Part shown: positions 24,760 to 33,118 of the stretch, piece after piece
How the letters are laid out: each line of letters starts with the position of its first letter
Numbering within the stretch: the first letter of the stretch is position 1
Source of the DNA: VRUE01 sp045805805
Lineage (GTDB): Bacteria > Actinomycetota > Thermoleophilia > Solirubrobacterales > 70-9
Direction: 5' to 3'
DNA: 64,000 bases
Assembly: GCA_045805805.1 (NCBI GenBank)
Contig: JBJMKO010000047.1
Span: 34,878-98,877 of the forward strand
The notes under the pieces: model-generated
What the model was told of the DNA's origin: nothing
Database searches by the model: none
The model's input: the letters and a program-made list of their open reading frames with translations, nothing else
Program-made: the position numbers and the translations under genes

Positions 24760-25953
24760 GTGCTAACAGGAAAACGCTGCTTTTGGCTCGCCTTGATCCT
24801 CGCGCCGGCCCTCCTGGCCGGCTGCGGTGGCAGTGAAGATTCCACCGCAAACTCCTCCACCACCGGCCTGCCGAAGACAATCGTGATCGGTGCCGCGATC
24901 GCCAAGAGCGGCTGGCTTGCCCCCTACGACGCCAGCATTTCCGCGGTCGAACAGCTCGCCGATGAAGTCAACGCCAAAGGTGGCATCGACGGCAGCAAGC
25001 TCGAGGTGGTCCAGGTCGACAACCGCTCCGACCCCCAGCAGGCCCCGATCGCCGCGCAACAGGCGGTCGAAAAGGGCGCCAACGTCCTACTCCTCAGCAG
25101 CGAGTCGCTCACCGCCGCCGCGGCCACGCCGGTGGCCGAAGAAAACGACGAGCTCAACTTCAGCCTCTCCGCCAACGAACCCGGCTTCGGCCCGCCGACC
25201 ACCGGCCGGCTCTCCTTCAGCGCCTACCCCAGCGTGCTCAGCGAGGCGAGCGCAGACGCCACCTTCATGCACGAAAAGGGGCTCGAGCGCCCGTTCCTCT
25301 TCCGCGACACCGCAATCATCTACGGCAAGGCCTACTGCGAGGGATTCCAGGAGGCCTGGGAGCACCTCGGCGGCTCGATCTCCGGCTCCGTCGACTTCAA
25401 GAACGAAGACGAGTCGATCGCGAGCCAGGTCAACCAGCTGAAGAAATCCGACGCCGACTCGGTGGTGATGTGCTCGTACCCGCCGGGCGGCGCGGCAGCG
25501 GTGAAGCAGGTCCGCGACGCCGCCGTCGACCTGCCGATCATCGCCACCGGCTCCTTCGACGGCACCTACTGGCTGAAGGGCATCTCCAACACCAAAGACA
25601 TCTACGTCGCCACCAACGGCTCGTCCTACGACCCGCCCAACGAAACGGCGGCGAAGCTGTTCGAAAAGCTGGAAAAGGCAGGGGTCGAAACCGACGTCTC
25701 CAGTGTCCTGCTCTCGGCCTACGCCGGCGGCCAGCTGATCGTCGACGCAATCGAAGAAACCGGCAGCATCGACGGCAACGCGCTCACCGACGCACTGGAG
25801 GCCAGGCCCCACCAGACCGTCCTCGGCAAGATCTCCTACACCAAGGACTTCCACTACGCGAACGGCAACTGGCCGATATACGTGTACGCGAACGGCAAGC
25901 CGAAGCACGTCACCACCATCACTCCACACTACCTACCCGAATACGGCGGCTAG
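24760..25953 (+). CDS. Substrate-binding lipoprotein of a branched-chain-type ABC transporter
   Basis: A 397-aa lipoprotein with lipobox LLAGCGG near residue 22 and a periplasmic-binding fold of the Leu/Ile/Val (LivJ/K) or aromatic-acid type: TIVIGAAIAKSGWLAPYDASISAVEQLADEVNAKGGI, then VQVDNRSDPQQAPIAAQQAV. Start is GTG, without an obvious Shine-Dalgarno sequence. The cognate permeases and ATPases are encoded on the opposite strand at 27843-31259, with the GntR regulator and Rieske enzyme between them. Confidence 0.88.
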   Translation: MLTGKRCFWLALILAPALLAGCGGSEDSTANSSTTGLPKTIVIGAAIAKSGWLAPYDASISAVEQLADEVNAKGGIDGSKLEVVQVDNRSDPQQAPIAAQQAVEKGANVLLLSSESLTAAAATPVAEENDELNFSLSANEPGFGPPTTGRLSFSAYPSVLSEASADATFMHEKGLERPFLFRDTAIIYGKAYCEGFQEAWEHLGGSISGSVDFKNEDESIASQVNQLKKSDADSVVMCSYPPGGAAAVKQVRDAAVDLPIIATGSFDGTYWLKGISNTKDIYVATNGSSYDPPNETAAKLFEKLEKAGVETDVSSVLLSAYAGGQLIVDAIEETGSIDGNALTDALEARPHQTVLGKISYTKDFHYANGNWPIYVYANGKPKHVTTITPHYLPEYGG

Positions 25954-26000
25954 TCGTATGCGGTCCTGAGCAAAAGCGCGAAGGTACTCTGGGGACCCAA

Positions 26001-26855
26001 ATGGCCAAGCCCACTCAACCGGTCAGGGGCCGGCCAAAGCAATCGTCCGACGTCCCCCTTGCCGGCAGCCGCAAGCTGAACCGAGGCAGCGAGGTACCGC
26101 TCTACTTCCAGCTCGCCGCGGAGCTTCACCGAATGCTGGAGCTTGGAACCTGGGAGCCCGGCGCGCGCTTTGCCACGGAGCGTGAGCTCGAGGAAGAGTT
26201 CGAAGTCTCCCGCGCGGTGACCAGGCCGGCGCTCGACCTCCTCGTTGGCGACGGCACGATCTTTCGGATCAAAGGCTCGGGCGCCTTCGTCGCCGCGCCT
26301 CGCAATAAAGTCGAGGCGACCGGCCTCGTGAAATTGTGGGCAAGCGGCGATGGCGATCGCTCGGCGTCCGTGGTCAGCGTCCGCAGACGCACACCCGACC
26401 GGACGGTGTCCCAGTTCCTCGAGCTGGGCAAATCGCGAGCCGAGATCGCCCAGGTGACGGCGGTGGTCGACGCCGACGAGCCATCGGCCTTCGTCGTCGA
26501 CTCCTACTCCTCGATCGCTCGCCTTCCATGGCTTCTCCCCACCGCAGCGGCGCTGGCAAACAGCGCCAACCCCCCTCGACCCGGCAAGCTGGAGCTCACT
26601 CGGAGCACCGTCTCGGTCGAGCACACCTTCTTCAGCGGGTGGGCAGCGTCCCAGGTGGGCTCCAAAGCTGGCAATCCAGCCCTGATCGGGCGCTTCGTCC
26701 AGTTTGGTCGGACGATCGGGACCAAGCGGGAGCGGCCGCTCGAGTTCGCCCGCCTGATCTGGCGTGCCGACACCACTCAGCTCACCTTCGAGCTGGAAGG
26801 AGCGGCGGATCGCAGCAACGCGCGACGCACGAACTCGGAGAAGGCCTCGCGGTAG
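26001..26855 (+). CDS. GntR-family transcriptional regulator
   Basis: A 284-aa regulator. The N-terminal winged helix (about 30-100) shows the GntR pattern VPLYFQLAAELHRMLELGTWEPGARFATERELEEEFEVSRAVTRPALDLLVGDG and IFRIKGSGAFVA. The C-terminal region (about 110-270) looks like a UTRA-type effector domain (RTPDRTVSQFLEL ... PLEFARLIWRADTTQLTFEL). It probably controls the transporter and Rieske genes. Its end overlaps the convergent Rieske gene by 79 bases. Confidence 0.85.
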   Translation: MAKPTQPVRGRPKQSSDVPLAGSRKLNRGSEVPLYFQLAAELHRMLELGTWEPGARFATERELEEEFEVSRAVTRPALDLLVGDGTIFRIKGSGAFVAAPRNKVEATGLVKLWASGDGDRSASVVSVRRRTPDRTVSQFLELGKSRAEIAQVTAVVDADEPSAFVVDSYSSIARLPWLLPTAAALANSANPPRPGKLELTRSTVSVEHTFFSGWAASQVGSKAGNPALIGRFVQFGRTIGTKRERPLEFARLIWRADTTQLTFELEGAADRSNARRTNSEKASR

Positions 26856-27814
26856 GCGAGGGTGAAGCGATCGGCCAGCGTGTTGACGTCGGCGTCGAGC
26901 GACAGCGACAGCTCCGGCGGCTCGACCGTCGCCGACACCGCCCGATCCTCGACGTAGAGCCGCTCCTCGGACTCGATCGCCTCCTCGAGCGTGAGCTCGT
27001 CGAAGTCGTCGCTCAGTCCCTCGGCCCAGTAGTGCACGGACTCGGTGGCGCTGATCGCACGCGCCGCGTGCAGCAGCCAGCGCTCGCCTTTCGTCATGAC
27101 CATCCGGATCGATGTGAAGTTGGGCGCGATCACGTGGCTGTGGCCTGCGCACAACGAGTCCCACGTCCCGTCCCCGCCGGCGCCGGTGCTCATCTCACGG
27201 CTCATCTTCACCTCGATCCCGTCGCGCTCGGCCGACAGCGGCTCGACGACCTCGGCGACCGAACCGAAGGTGTCCCCGTGCACGAAGGCGAAGTGGGCCA
27301 CGTCGCGGAAGTTCTCGATCATCACCCCCAGGCCCACCGGCAGCTCGAACGGCGTCCCGTGCTTCCACCGCCCCGGGGCGGGCTCGAACCAGGGCACGGT
27401 CGGCGGCTCGCCGAGCGGCTCCTCCAGTGCCGTCCAGACCAGCCCCCACTCCTCTCGGGCCGGGAAGGCCGCGATCCGGGCGCGCGGAGGGATCTGGGCC
27501 TGGTCGGCCAGCGAGGGGACCCGCGTGCAGGCTCCATCGCCGCCGTCCCATTCCCAGCCGTGGTAGGGGCACTGGATGCCATCTCCCCGCACCTCGCCCA
27601 TCGAGAGCGAGGCGCCGCGGTGCGCGCAGCGATCGGCAACCACCGCCGGCGCGCCGCCTTCGGTCAGGAAGACCGCGAGGGCCTCGCCAAGCAGAACTGC
27701 TCGCTGCGGACCGTGCTCCAGGTCTTGGATTCTCGCCACCGGCTGCCAGCAGCGTCGCAGGGCCCGAGCGACTTCCTCGCCGGCCGGCGCTCGATTCGGG
27801 TGCTCTTCGCTCAT
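26777..27814 (-). CDS. Rieske non-haem iron oxygenase, alpha-subunit type
   Basis: A 345-aa aromatic-ring-hydroxylating or O-demethylating oxygenase of the VanA-like single-subunit type. The Rieske 2Fe-2S ligands are C63-x-H65 and C82-x2-H85 (CAHRGASL ... CPYHGWEW). The mononuclear iron site follows the pattern N167-x2-D170-x2-H173-x4-H178 (NFRDVAHFAFVH). It is the last gene of the liv-type operon, 28 bases after livF, so the transporter probably imports its substrate. A reductase partner is not seen. Confidence 0.9.
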   Translation of the reverse strand: MSEEHPNRAPAGEEVARALRRCWQPVARIQDLEHGPQRAVLLGEALAVFLTEGGAPAVVADRCAHRGASLSMGEVRGDGIQCPYHGWEWDGGDGACTRVPSLADQAQIPPRARIAAFPAREEWGLVWTALEEPLGEPPTVPWFEPAPGRWKHGTPFELPVGLGVMIENFRDVAHFAFVHGDTFGSVAEVVEPLSAERDGIEVKMSREMSTGAGGDGTWDSLCAGHSHVIAPNFTSIRMVMTKGERWLLHAARAISATESVHYWAEGLSDDFDELTLEEAIESEERLYVEDRAVSATVEPPELSLSLDADVNTLADRFTLAYREAFSEFVRRALLRSAAPSSSKVS

Positions 27815-27842
27815 CGTCTTCCTCCGGCTCTGGTCTTTTCGT

Positions 27843-28544
27843 TCACGGCTGCCCTCCCAGGTATGTGCGTAGCAGGCCGGAACCGCCCTCCAGCTCCTCG
27901 CGCCGTCCCTGTGCCCGGACCTTGCCGGCGCCGAGCACCAGGCAGCGATCGCAGAAGTCGATGGTCCGCGCAGCGCTCTGCTCGACCAGCAGCATCGTCG
28001 TCCCTTCCTCGCACAAGCCTTTCAGCAGCTCATAGATCAAGTCAATCGTCTTAGGCGCCAGCCCGAGAGAAGGCTCGTCGAGGATCAGCACCCTCGGCCG
28101 GCCGAGCAGCGCCCGGGCGATTGCCAGTTGCTGCTGCTCACCGCCCGACAAGCGGTCGGCGTGCTCGCCGGCCCGAGCGCGCAGAATCGGGAAGCGCTCG
28201 AGGGTCCGCTCCATCGCGGCGGTGCTCTCGCCGTTTCTCCGCATGCCCATCCGCAGGTTCTCCGCCACCGTCAGCGTCCTGAAGACGGGGCGGCCCTCGG
28301 GGACGAGCGCGAGCCCGAGCCGTGCGATCTGCTCCGGCGCCATCCCGTTGAGGACAGTGCCCTCGAACAGCACCTCGCCCGAGCTCGGTCGCACCAGGCC
28401 GCAGATCGCTCGCAGCACCGAGCTCTTGCCGGCTCCGTTCGGCCCGATCATCCCCAGGACTTCCCCGGCGGCGAGGTCGAGGTCGACCCCGTGCACAACC
28501 TCGACGCCGCCGTAGGCAACCTTGACCTCGCGCAGCTCAAGCAT
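27843..28544 (-). CDS. livF: Branched-chain-type ABC transporter ATP-binding protein LivF
   Basis: A 233-aa ATPase with Walker A GPNGAGKSS, signature LSGGEQQQLAIARALL, Walker B VLILDEPSLGL and the LivF-specific segment ALVPEGRPVFRTLTVAENLRMG. Its start overlaps the end of the fused LivM-LivG gene by 8 bases, so translation is coupled. It forms the second ATPase of the uptake system. Confidence 0.93.
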   Translation of the reverse strand: MLELREVKVAYGGVEVVHGVDLDLAAGEVLGMIGPNGAGKSSVLRAICGLVRPSSGEVLFEGTVLNGMAPEQIARLGLALVPEGRPVFRTLTVAENLRMGMRRNGESTAAMERTLERFPILRARAGEHADRLSGGEQQQLAIARALLGRPRVLILDEPSLGLAPKTIDLIYELLKGLCEEGTTMLLVEQSAARTIDFCDRCLVLGAGKVRAQGRREELEGGSGLLRTYLGGQP

Positions 28545-30378
28545 TTGCCGCCGCCAGGTAGGAGCTGCCCAGGTAGGCCTCGACCACGGCCGGATCGGCC
28601 TGGATTTCCGCCGGCGAGCCGACCCGCAGCGTAACCCCGTCGTCGATCACCTGCACCCGGGGGCAGAGGCTCATCACCACGCTCATCTCATGCTCGATCA
28701 AGAGGATCCCGCAGCCGAAGTCCTCGAGCGCCGCGCGCAGGATCGCAACCAGCTCTTCGCCCTCGACCTCACTCAACCCGGCGGCGGGCTCGTCGAGCAA
28801 GAGGTAACGGGGGCCGGTGGCAAGGGCGCGAGCGACACCCAACAGGCGCTGGCTCGCCGGCGGCAGGGAGCCCGCCGGCAGCGTCGCCTGCTCGTGCATA
28901 CCGAGACGATCCAGCACCCCGGCGGCAACCGCGACCGCCTCTCGCCTGCGGACGCCAACCCCCATCGCCCCGACCGCAACGCTCTCCAGGCCATTCAGGT
29001 GCGGGAAGGGAAGGGCGGCCTGAAAGGTGCGGCTCAGCCCGGCGCGAGCGAGGCGGGCCGGGGAGCGGCCGCTGACATCGGCGCCGTCAAGGCTGACCGC
29101 GCCCGCGTCGGGGATCAGGAACCCGCTGAGAACATTGACGAGCGTCGTCTTGCCGGCGCCGTTCGGGCCGATCAGGCCCAGCGCCTCTCCGGGCCTCAGC
29201 GTCAGGTCCACCCCCCTCAGCACGTGCAGGCCGCCAAACGCCACCGAGATACCCTCCGCGCGCAGGGCACCGCTCCCGGCTTGCTCGATTTTCTTCATCT
29301 CGACGGTGCCGTTCGCCGCGGCCCCGGGAGGCGGACGCATCGCGCGCAGCCGCCGCACCCAGGCAAGCTCGCCCGCCTCGCGACCGCCGCTGATCCCATC
29401 CGGCATCGCGATCATCGTCGCCAGCAGGATCAGTCCCACGCCGATCGCGGCCAAGCCTGGCGTCCGCCCGATCGAGAGGACGCCAAAGACCTGCCCACCC
29501 CCTTCGAAGCCGCGCAGCACCTCGTTCACGCTCGCCACCGCGATCGCCCCCAGCACCGCCCCGAAAACGCTGCGAGCGCCGCCGAGCACCAACATCGTCA
29601 CCGTCGTCACGGTTGCACCGAAGTAGAAGGTGGTCGGGTTGAGAACACCAGACTGATGTGCGGCCAGCGCGCCGCCGACCCCGCACAGCATCCCGCTGAG
29701 CGCGAATGCGATCAGCCGCTCCCCGGTCACGCTGATCCCGAGCGAACGGGCGGCCACCTCGTCCTCGCGGGTCGCCTGCAGGCGATAGCCGCGCGCCGAC
29801 CATTTGAAGGCCAGCGCCACCACGACGGCGGCACCGGCCCAGAGGCCGGCTGCGACGATCCCAGTCGTCCTCGGAATGCTGACCAGCCCACTGCTGCCGC
29901 CGCTCATCCGGTCCCAGTTGGCGAGCACGTTGTAGACGACGATCAGGAAGGCGAAGGTCGAGATCGGGATCGCCAGGGTCGAGGTCCGCATCAGCGGCAG
30001 GCCGACCACCCCCGCCAGCACGCCGCAGGCCGCGGCGGCGACCAGGGTGGAGAACAGCGGGTTGAGCTGGGCCGAAGCGATCAGGTGGGGAAGAGCGGGC
30101 GTCTGTAGCGCGGCGAATGTGGCAGGAAGGGTGAGCAGCGCCGCAACGTAAGCGCCGGCACTGGCGAAGCCGAGCTGCCCGAACGAGTAGACGCCGCTGT
30201 TGCCGATGAAGACCTGCAGGCCGAGGACGATGATCAGGGTGCAGAGGATCATCGTCACGGTGCTCCGCAAGGAGGGCGTGCCGTTGGCGCCGATCCCCAT
30301 CGTGAGCGCAACCAGCCCGAGCGGAACCAGCAGCGAGACCGCCAGCGAGGAACGCGAGCGCAGTCGTCCTCCACTCAC
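28537..30378 (-). CDS. Fused LivM permease-LivG ATPase
   Basis: A 613-aa fusion. Residues about 1-330 are the LivM permease, with about nine to ten helices and the motifs GNSGVYSFGQLGFASAGAY and YRLQATREDEVAARSLGISV. A linker of about 40 residues (RRLRAMRPPPGAAANGT) leads to the LivG ATPase (about 375-613) with Walker A GPNGAGKTT, Walker B RYLLLDEPAAGL and switch His in LLIEHEMSVV. The signature helix reads LPPASQRLLGVARAL where LSGGQ-type sequence is expected. Its ATG overlaps the livH stop by 4 bases. Confidence 0.9.
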   Translation of the reverse strand: MSGGRLRSRSSLAVSLLVPLGLVALTMGIGANGTPSLRSTVTMILCTLIIVLGLQVFIGNSGVYSFGQLGFASAGAYVAALLTLPATFAALQTPALPHLIASAQLNPLFSTLVAAAACGVLAGVVGLPLMRTSTLAIPISTFAFLIVVYNVLANWDRMSGGSSGLVSIPRTTGIVAAGLWAGAAVVVALAFKWSARGYRLQATREDEVAARSLGISVTGERLIAFALSGMLCGVGGALAAHQSGVLNPTTFYFGATVTTVTMLVLGGARSVFGAVLGAIAVASVNEVLRGFEGGGQVFGVLSIGRTPGLAAIGVGLILLATMIAMPDGISGGREAGELAWVRRLRAMRPPPGAAANGTVEMKKIEQAGSGALRAEGISVAFGGLHVLRGVDLTLRPGEALGLIGPNGAGKTTLVNVLSGFLIPDAGAVSLDGADVSGRSPARLARAGLSRTFQAALPFPHLNGLESVAVGAMGVGVRRREAVAVAAGVLDRLGMHEQATLPAGSLPPASQRLLGVARALATGPRYLLLDEPAAGLSEVEGEELVAILRAALEDFGCGILLIEHEMSVVMSLCPRVQVIDDGVTLRVGSPAEIQADPAVVEAYLGSSYLAAANA

Positions 30379-31259
30379 ACCCGCGCCTCCCCGGTTGCCG
30401 AGCCGAGCAGGCCGTGCGGCCTGAAGATCAGGATCGCCACCGGCAGGCTGAAGACGAACGCGTCGCGAAACGGCAACAGGCCCTCCGGCAGGTAGGCACC
30501 GAGCAGGGAGGAGATCGCGCCAAGCAGCAAGCCACCGAGCACCGCGCCGAACATCTTGCCGAAGCCGCCAATCGTCACCGCGACGAAGCCGACCAGCACC
30601 GGCGTCAGTCCCATGGTCGGCGAAACCTGCCCGGTCTGCATCACCAAGAGCACGCCAACCGCCGCGGCTAGGGCGCCGCTGATCGCGAAAGAGAGCGCGA
30701 TCACCCGGTCCGCCCGCACCCCGAGCAACCGCGCCATCTCGAAGTTCTCGGCTGCCGCCCGCATCGCCAGCCCGGCGCGGGTCCGGTAGAGCAGCCAGCC
30801 GAGGCCGACGAGGACGACCGTCGTCAGAGCGAGCGTGAGGAACTCGAGGTTCGGCACCGAGACGCCGCCGAGCTGCGTCGATTCGCTGATCGAAGCGGGT
30901 GTCGCCACCGATTTGGGACGAGCGTCGACCGCCGCGGTGACGATGTTCTGCAAGATCGTCGCAACCGCCAGCGAGGTGACGAGCTGGGCCGACATGTCCG
31001 CCTTGCGGACCGGCCGGAAGGCGACCCGCTCGGCGACGATCGCGACCAGGACCCCGGTCGCCAGTGCCCCGCCGACCGCCGCGGCAAAGGGCAGCCCGGC
31101 GAGCACATAAAGAGCGTAGGCCGAGAGCATGATGAACTCGCCGTGGGCGAAATTCATCATGCCCATCACCGTGTAGATCAGGGTAACCCCGAGCGCAATC
31201 AGCGCGTAGAGGCTGCCGAGCGCCAGCGCATCAATCAGGTTCTGCGCCAGCTCGGTCAC
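30375..31259 (-). CDS. livH: Branched-chain-type ABC transporter permease LivH
   Basis: A 294-aa integral membrane permease with about eight helices. The LivH opening LIDALALGSLYALIALGVTLIYTVMGMMNFAHGEFIMLSAY contains the family's MNFAHGE motif, and LVGFVAVTIGGFGKMFGAVLGGLLLG is the cytoplasmic EAA-like loop. It is the first gene of livH-livMG-livF-Rieske. Start is GTG; a small inverted repeat (CTCAA/TTGAG, 31265-31279) directly precedes it and could be an operator. Confidence 0.92.
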   Translation of the reverse strand: MTELAQNLIDALALGSLYALIALGVTLIYTVMGMMNFAHGEFIMLSAYALYVLAGLPFAAAVGGALATGVLVAIVAERVAFRPVRKADMSAQLVTSLAVATILQNIVTAAVDARPKSVATPASISESTQLGGVSVPNLEFLTLALTTVVLVGLGWLLYRTRAGLAMRAAAENFEMARLLGVRADRVIALSFAISGALAAAVGVLLVMQTGQVSPTMGLTPVLVGFVAVTIGGFGKMFGAVLGGLLLGAISSLLGAYLPEGLLPFRDAFVFSLPVAILIFRPHGLLGSATGEARV

Positions 31260-31356
31260 CGCAGCTCAAAATTCTTGAGTGCAATGCAGGAAGGTTAACC
31301 GGGATCGGAGCCTCGGGCGGGACGATCTAGATAGTTGATTTCCCAGCGCGGTTGAT

Positions 31357-31511
31357 GAGCCCTGGCGGGTGCGCCTCTGCGGGATTGACGTCGCCCGCGC
31401 CTATGGCGCGTAGCGACGGGATGAGGTGCGCGGGCTACGCCCGCGCAGGCATCGGATTGCATTTCTGCCGCCTTCGGCGACATTCCCGCAGAGGCACACC
31501 CGCCAGGGCTC
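31357..31511 (+). repeat. Structured element, copy 1: three hairpins inside a 28-bp stem
   Basis: Outer arms 31357-31384 and 31484-31511 pair at 27 of 28 positions. Inside are: TTGAC; hairpin A (31390-31417, GTCGC and CGCGCC arms around TAT); hairpin B (GCGCGGGC-TAC-GCCCGCGC, 31428-31446); and a conserved 32-base block (31453-31484) with a third small hairpin. A homologous copy lies inverted at 31704-31849; the 32-base block matches at 31 of 32 positions. Could be a structured RNA or a palindromic mobile element. No protein-coding frame is credible here. Confidence 0.75.
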
Positions 31512-31542
31512 TCGAAGCGCGGGATAAGCCTCGATATCTCAC

Positions 31543-31592
31543 GCCGCTCGATGCATCCGCCACACCCCAGTGTGGTAAATGCATCGAACGGC
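31543..31592. repeat. Central hairpin between the two structured-element copies
   Basis: GCCGCTCGATGCAT (31543-31556) pairs with ATGCATCGAACGGC (31579-31592) with one mismatch, and the inner CCACAC pairs with GTGTGG (31560-31565, 31570-31575). The sequence 31593-31703 carries further short repeats (AAGCTT, CTTCGAGC) but no gene. The arrangement, copy-hairpin-inverted copy, makes the 31357-31849 tract one large symmetrical unit. Confidence 0.65.
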
Positions 31593-31703
31593 GAAGGTCG
31601 TTGAAGGTTTCCGGCTGACAACGGCTTTTGGCCTGAAGCTTCTTCGAGCTTTCAAAGCTGGATGCCGGTTTCGGAAGCTTTCGTATATCGGGACGTGTCG
31701 AGA

Positions 31704-31849
31704 GGGAGGCTGCCCGCCCTCCAGGCGAATGTCGCCGAAGGCGGCGGAAATGCAATCCGGTTATTGCGCGGCCGTAGGCCGCGCTCAAGGTTCACCCCAT
31801 GCGCGAAGCGCATGGGGTGTCAATTCGACTGGAGGGCGGCCAGGCTCCC
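31704..31849 (-). repeat. Structured element, copy 2 (inverted)
   Basis: Outer arms 31704-31724 and 31829-31849 pair at 19 of 21 positions. Read on the minus strand, the order equals copy 1: TTGAC, hairpin A' (CCCCATGCG/CGCATGGGG, 31795-31817), hairpin B' (GCGCGGCC-TAC-GGCCGCGC, 31766-31784) and the conserved 32-base block (31728-31759). Hairpin B keeps the TAC loop while two stem pairs swap (GC/GC in copy 1, CC/GG here), a compensatory change. The outer stems have unrelated sequence but are each self-complementary. Confidence 0.75.
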
Positions 31850-31874
31850 CTACCACCACACCGCACCCAGGCGG

Positions 31875-32714
31875 CTAAGGCGCGACGAACGTGGCTGGGT
31901 CGGGACCGATCCGCCCCCCGCTGTCGAGGCTCCCGATCGCAGCCAGATCCTCGTCGGAGAGCTCGAAGTCGAAGATGTCGATGTTCTCGCGAATTCGCTC
32001 TGGCGTCACCGACTTGGGGATGACGACGTTGCCGAGTTGCAGGTGCCAGCGCAGGATCGCCTGGGCCGGCGTCTTGCCGTGACGCGCGGCAATGTCGCCG
32101 ATCGTCTCGTCGTCGAGCAGCGCGCCCTGCGCGAGTGGGCTCCAGGCCTCGGTGGCGATACCGTGCTCGGCGTCCCAGGCCCGCAGATCGGCCTGCTGCA
32201 TGCGCGGATGCAGCTCGATCTGGTTGACCGTCGGCCGCGTCTCCGTCTCGCGATCAAGCAGCTTGAGATCCTCGATGCGGAAGTTGGAGACGCCGATCGT
32301 GCGCGCCGCCTCCTCCCTGTGGATCTGTTCGAAAGCCCGCCAGGTGTCGAGGAACCGTCCCTCGGTTGGAGCGGGCCAGTGGATCAGGTAGAGGTCAACA
32401 TGGTCGAGCCCGAGCCGCTCGAGGCTCGCCTCGAAGGCCACCAGCGTCGATTCGTGGCCCTGCTGTGAATTCCACAACTTGGTGGTGACGAAGTAGTCCT
32501 CCCGCGGCAGCCCCGAGGCGGCGAGCGCGGCACCGACCCCCTTCTCGTTGCGGTAGGCGGCCGCAGTGTCGATGTGGCGGTATCCCGCCTCGATCGCCAG
32601 CTCAACTGCCCTCTGGGTCTCCTCCGGTGGCACCTGGAAGACGCCGAAGCCCAGTTGCGGCATCTCGATTCCGTCGTGCAGAGTAATGCTGGGGAGTAGT
32701 GTCGTCTGGGCCAT
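31875..32714 (-). CDS. Aldo/keto reductase
   Basis: A 279-aa NADPH-dependent oxidoreductase of the AKR5-like bacterial group. The catalytic tetrad is recognisable: Asp and Tyr in GYRHIDTAAAYRNEKGVG, Lys in YFVTTKLWN, and His in DLYLIHWPAP. ARTIGVSNF and VIPKSVTPERIREN (cofactor binding) follow. The ATG of MAQTTLLPSI is chosen because GGAAGGA lies just upstream. Physiological substrate unknown. Confidence 0.93.
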   Translation of the reverse strand: MAQTTLLPSITLHDGIEMPQLGFGVFQVPPEETQRAVELAIEAGYRHIDTAAAYRNEKGVGAALAASGLPREDYFVTTKLWNSQQGHESTLVAFEASLERLGLDHVDLYLIHWPAPTEGRFLDTWRAFEQIHREEAARTIGVSNFRIEDLKLLDRETETRPTVNQIELHPRMQQADLRAWDAEHGIATEAWSPLAQGALLDDETIGDIAARHGKTPAQAILRWHLQLGNVVIPKSVTPERIRENIDIFDFELSDEDLAAIGSLDSGGRIGPDPATFVAP

Positions 32715-32749
32715 AGGGATTCCTTCCACTCGGGATTCCTCGCTGCTTT

Positions 32750-32763
32750 GTTGTCATGATAAC
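32750..32763. promoter_or_regulatory. Near-perfect inverted repeat upstream of the aldo/keto reductase
   Basis: GTTGTCATGATAAC pairs with itself at all but one position pair, and lies 36 bases upstream of the ATG, in the position of an operator. The adjoining sequence to 32841 holds GGTTAACC and TTGTCAAC but no gene. The regulator is unknown. Confidence 0.35.
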
Positions 32764-32841
32764 TACTCGGGAGCGTGGCTAACGCAGGATTGGTTAACCA
32801 CTTGTCAACTTTTAAGCCGCAGCGTTGTTCACTGCGGCGAG

Positions 32842-33015
32842 CTAGCTGGTAGCGAGGCCGATGGCCAGCAGCGGGAAGGCAAGCATCACACCGAGGAAGG
32901 CGCCGATCGCAGCGCCTGTGAGCACGCCGGTCGTTCGCGAACGGGCGCCGGAGATGACGCCGATCAAGAAGATCGCGACGGCAAGCGTGAGGCCGATCCA
33001 GAAGACGTCGGGCAT
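32842..33015 (-). CDS. Small membrane protein of two helices, function unknown
   Basis: A 57-residue protein starting at MPDVFWIGL (an upstream in-frame start would add 10 residues). Two hydrophobic helices (FWIGLTLAVAIFLIGVISG and IGAFLGVMLAFPLLAIGL) flank a short RSRT loop and a glycine-rich turn. No ribosome binding site stands out, which lowers confidence. No family recognised. Confidence 0.5.
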   Translation of the reverse strand: MPDVFWIGLTLAVAIFLIGVISGARSRTTGVLTGAAIGAFLGVMLAFPLLAIGLATS

Positions 33016-33118
33016 AGCGCGAGCGAGATTATCGAAACCGCCCACCGATGGGCCTGAAATGTTGGCCAGCTGACCGGCCGGCCGGGTCGCCTCTAGCTGG
33101 AGTCGCTAGGTTGGGCGC

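Noticed and set aside
31295..31878. Several short open frames within the structured tract
   Set aside because: They follow the inverted repeats, lack ribosome binding sites and have no domain similarity.
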